Assembly: GCA_027067085.1 (NCBI GenBank)
Contig: JAMOMM010000364.1
Coordinates: forward strand, 1-8,728
DNA: 8,728 bases
Origin: Hyphomicrobiales bacterium
GTDB lineage: Bacteria; Pseudomonadota; Alphaproteobacteria; Rhizobiales; Aestuariivirgaceae
Reading direction: 5' to 3'
This document shows positions 6,879-8,728 of this stretch, piece after piece. How positions within the stretch are numbered: position 1 is the stretch's first letter; each line of letters begins with the position of its first letter. The translations under genes were made by a program, and so were the position numbers. The notes beneath the pieces are model-generated. The model was given only the letters and a program-made list of their open reading frames with translations, was not told the origin of the DNA and searched no databases.

Positions 6879-7244
6879 TTATCTTTTGCGCCAAGTTTCG
6901 GCATCACACATTGAACCGCCAATCATGCACCCATTTACGCTCATTGATCGCCCACGGAGCTTCACAGTACCGTTGAATGTGAATAATGTGCCCATTTTCG
7001 GATGTTTCATATCGCCTTTCCAGACGTTCCCACCGGTTTTCTTTAAACCGCGGAACATTGTGAAACCAGCGTTTTTACCACTGATAACTTTAGCGCACAT
7101 TTTACCGCCGCACTTCCAAACTTTGGCTGTAGTGCCGTTTGGTCGTTTCCAAGTGCCATATGGGCTAGCCGCTGACGCAGAGCCAGCAAAAATGCCCATG
7201 CTAAGTAACATCGCTGTTGCAGATGCAATGATTGATTTTTTCAA
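6879..7244 (-). CDS. Secreted DUF2147 family protein, TTG start
   Basis: A 121-residue small exported protein of the DUF2147 family, of unknown molecular function. Residues 1-25 are a signal peptide (MKKS start, hydrophobic core IIASATAMLLSMGIFAG, cleavage after SASA). The mature part of about 96 residues shows the family pattern: GTWKRPNG (30-37), VWKCGGKMCAKV (42-53), MFRGLKKTGGNVWKG (63-77), then LRGRSMSVNGC (96-106) and CDAETWRKR at the end. Four cysteines (45, 50, 106, 113) could form two disulfides in the periplasm. The start codon is TTG at 7244, supported by AGGGAGA 6 bases upstream; the first in-frame ATG (residue 12) would destroy the signal peptide. It lies 109 bases downstream of glmS in the same direction and ends at a strong terminator. 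Confidence 0.88.
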   Translation of the reverse strand: MKKSIIASATAMLLSMGIFAGSASAASPYGTWKRPNGTTAKVWKCGGKMCAKVISGKNAGFTMFRGLKKTGGNVWKGDMKHPKMGTLFTFNGTVKLRGRSMSVNGCMIGGSMCDAETWRKR

Positions 7245-7250
7245 GTTTTA

Positions 7251-7257
7251 TCTCCCT
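7251..7257 (-). promoter_or_regulatory. Strong Shine-Dalgarno fixing the TTG start of the DUF2147 gene
   Basis: The minus strand reads AGGGAGA here, 6 bases before the TTG at 7244-7242. The match to the 16S anti-Shine-Dalgarno and the good spacing decide for the TTG start over the internal ATG 11 codons later. Confidence 0.8.
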
Positions 7258-7266
7258 GTTACGCAA

Positions 7267-7272
7267 ATAATA
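7267..7272 (-). promoter_or_regulatory. Candidate -10 element of the DUF2147 gene
   Basis: TATTAT on the minus strand lies 10 bases upstream of the Shine-Dalgarno, giving a predicted leader of about 15 bases. No good -35 hexamer sits at normal spacing; a short inverted repeat (CCAG-TTTT-CTGG on the plus strand, 7281-7292) occupies that region instead. Tentative. Confidence 0.2.
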
Positions 7273-7353
7273 TCCACTTTGCCAGTTTTCTGGTCTTTTG
7301 GAGTTTGATATTCACATATTCAGATTTTTAATGCAAGAAAGGGCTGCTTGTGG

Positions 7354-8728
7354 CTACTCAACCGTGACGGATTTGGCTAAATTTCGGGGTTGATCTACAT
7401 CTGTTCCGATAAATACTGCTGCGTGATAAGAGAGCAACTGCATCGGAATTGCATAGAGAAATGGACTGATGAAACTGTGTGTATGGGGAACGACGATTGT
7501 TTCGATGGCGTTTTTACCATTGGAGTTAACCCCTATTTCGTCGGTAATTAACACAACTTGAGCACCGCGAGCTGCCACTTCTTCCATGTTTGAGACGGTT
7601 TTATCGAACAGTTCATCTCGTGGCGCGATGATAACAACAGGCACTTCATCGTCAATCAGGGCAATGGGCCCGTGCTTCAATTCACCCGCAGCGTAGCCCT
7701 CGGCATGAATGTATGAAATTTCTTTGAGTTTTAATGCGCCTTCAAGAGCAATGGGGTAATTGACCCCTCGACCCAAGTACAAAACATCACGAGCAGCAGA
7801 TAGTTGTTGGGCAACGCTAGCGATTAAGTCTTCTTCTTCAAAAATTGTGTTTATGTGTCGTGGAATTTCGCCCAACGCCTTCACCAGTTCTTTTTCTTGA
7901 TCGTCGGTAATTTTCCCACGTTGTTTCGCGGCATAAATTGCTAAAGCTGCAAGTACCGCTAACTGACAGGTGAAGGCCTTTGTTGAGGCAACGCCGATTT
8001 CTGGACCTGCATAGGTTCTAAAAATCACATCGCTTTCGCGAGAGATTGTTGAATCAGGCACATTGACAATACAGCCAATACTTTGGCCTTGTTGTTTGCA
8101 ATATCTAAGGGCTGCCAGTGTATCGGCAGTTTCACCTGATTGAGATACGACTAGGGCGAGACCGTTTTCTGGCATTGGTGCTTCGCGGTATCTGAACTCT
8201 GAGGCAATGTCTACTTCAACTGGCAATCGTGCATAGCGCTCAAACCAGTATTTAGCCACCAATCCCGCATAAAATGCAGTACCACACGCCGTGATGGTTA
8301 AACGGTCCAATTTGGTGAAGTCAAATTGCATTTCTTCTGGAATTTTAACGGTTTGGGTTGAGAAGTCGATGTATTGGGATAAGGTTTGCCCGATCACATC
8401 TGGTTGTTCAGCCATTTCTTTGGCCATGAAGTGGCGGTAATTGCCTTTTTCTGCCATAACAGGTGATGTTTGAGTATGTGTAATAGGTCGCTCAACGGGT
8501 TGGTTATCTTGATCGAAAACAGAAACCTTGGTGCGCGAAAGCACCGCCCAGTCGCCATCATCAAGGTATGTAACGCGGTTGGTAAATGGGGCCAGCGCAA
8601 CGGCATCGGACCCAATGTAGTTCTCGCCATCACCATGGCCAACAGCCAGCGGGCTACCACGGCGAGCAGCAATCATTAGATCATCATTGCCTTTAAAAAT
8701 AATTGCTAAAGCAAACGCGCCTTCAAGT
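7354..8728 (-). CDS. glmS: Glucosamine-6-phosphate synthase GlmS (glutamine-fructose-6-phosphate aminotransferase), C-terminal 457 codons
   Basis: GlmS makes glucosamine 6-phosphate from fructose 6-phosphate and glutamine, the first committed step to UDP-GlcNAc for peptidoglycan and lipopolysaccharide. The window holds about the last 457 of roughly 607 residues. The N-terminal Cys1 of the glutaminase domain lies beyond the right edge, and the reading frame is open up to position 8728. In view are the end of the glutaminase domain (RRGSPLAVG, SDAVALAPFT) and both SIS domains. The first has CGTAFYAG, SQSGETADTL and ASTKAFTCQ; the second has LGRGVNYPIALEGALKLKE. Isomerase residues matching E. 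coli Glu488, His504 and Lys603 are present in LKLKEIS, ELKHGP and the C-terminal LAKSVTVE. The supply of cell-wall precursor fits the envelope genes downstream. No clear terminator follows the stop codon, so some readthrough into the DUF2147 gene is possible. Confidence 0.97.
   Translation of the reverse strand, partial: LEGAFALAIIFKGNDDLMIAARRGSPLAVGHGDGENYIGSDAVALAPFTNRVTYLDDGDWAVLSRTKVSVFDQDNQPVERPITHTQTSPVMAEKGNYRHFMAKEMAEQPDVIGQTLSQYIDFSTQTVKIPEEMQFDFTKLDRLTITACGTAFYAGLVAKYWFERYARLPVEVDIASEFRYREAPMPENGLALVVSQSGETADTLAALRYCKQQGQSIGCIVNVPDSTISRESDVIFRTYAGPEIGVASTKAFTCQLAVLAALAIYAAKQRGKITDDQEKELVKALGEIPRHINTIFEEEDLIASVAQQLSAARDVLYLGRGVNYPIALEGALKLKEISYIHAEGYAAGELKHGPIALIDDEVPVVIIAPRDELFDKTVSNMEEVAARGAQVVLITDEIGVNSNGKNAIETIVVPHTHSFISPFLYAIPMQLLSYHAAVFIGTDVDQPRNLAKSVTVE

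Noticed and set aside
6886..7308. Open frame of 140 codons on the plus strand
   Set aside because: It is antisense to the DUF2147 gene, which has a signal peptide, family motifs, a Shine-Dalgarno and a terminator; the plus-strand frame has none of these.
8600..8728. Possible glmS ribozyme/riboswitch or upstream regulatory element
   Set aside because: The 5' end of glmS lies beyond the window, so no leader is visible; glmS ribozymes are also known mainly from Gram-positive bacteria.

Overview
The window is an ordinary chromosomal segment from an alphaproteobacterium, probably of the Hyphomicrobiales/Rhizobiales or a relative. The evidence is the conserved neighbourhood glmS ... DUF502 - recG <> sdhE - mfd, the protein sequences themselves, and a moderate base composition (roughly mid-40s % G+C by eye). 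There is no tRNA, rRNA, CRISPR array, insertion sequence, phage gene or att-like repeat, and no gene-free stretch longer than about 140 bases. All eight genes look intact, apart from mfd and glmS, which are cut by the window edges.

Layout from left to right. Positions 1-1558 (minus) hold the N-terminal 519 codons of mfd, the transcription-repair coupling factor. Just upstream of it, 1566-1856 (minus), is sdhE, the flavinylation factor for succinate dehydrogenase. A 112-bp divergent intergenic region with a 26-bp imperfect dyad separates sdhE from a rightward pair: a small ChaC/gamma-glutamylcyclotransferase-like protein (1969-2544) and recG (2541-4658), joined by an ATGA overlap. recG runs tail to tail into a DUF502 membrane protein (4661-5329, minus) with only 2 bases between the stop codons.

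Right half. All genes are on the minus strand: a secreted TPR-SPOR protein (5469-6788) with a clear intrinsic terminator after it, a small secreted DUF2147 protein (6879-7244) that starts with TTG behind a strong Shine-Dalgarno and ends at another strong terminator, and the C-terminal three quarters of glmS (7354-8728).

Functionally the segment mixes genome maintenance (mfd, recG), respiratory enzyme maturation (sdhE), possible glutathione or gamma-glutamyl turnover (ChaC-like protein), and cell envelope work: UDP-GlcNAc precursor supply (glmS), a probable peptidoglycan-binding SPOR protein, a periplasmic DUF2147 protein and an inner-membrane DUF502 protein. I found no convincing undescribed multi-gene system. 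The items most worth a second look are the ChaC-like gene coupled to recG, the dyad in the divergent promoter region, the recG/DUF502 convergence without room for a terminator, and the TPR-SPOR and DUF2147 genes lying between glmS and DUF502.
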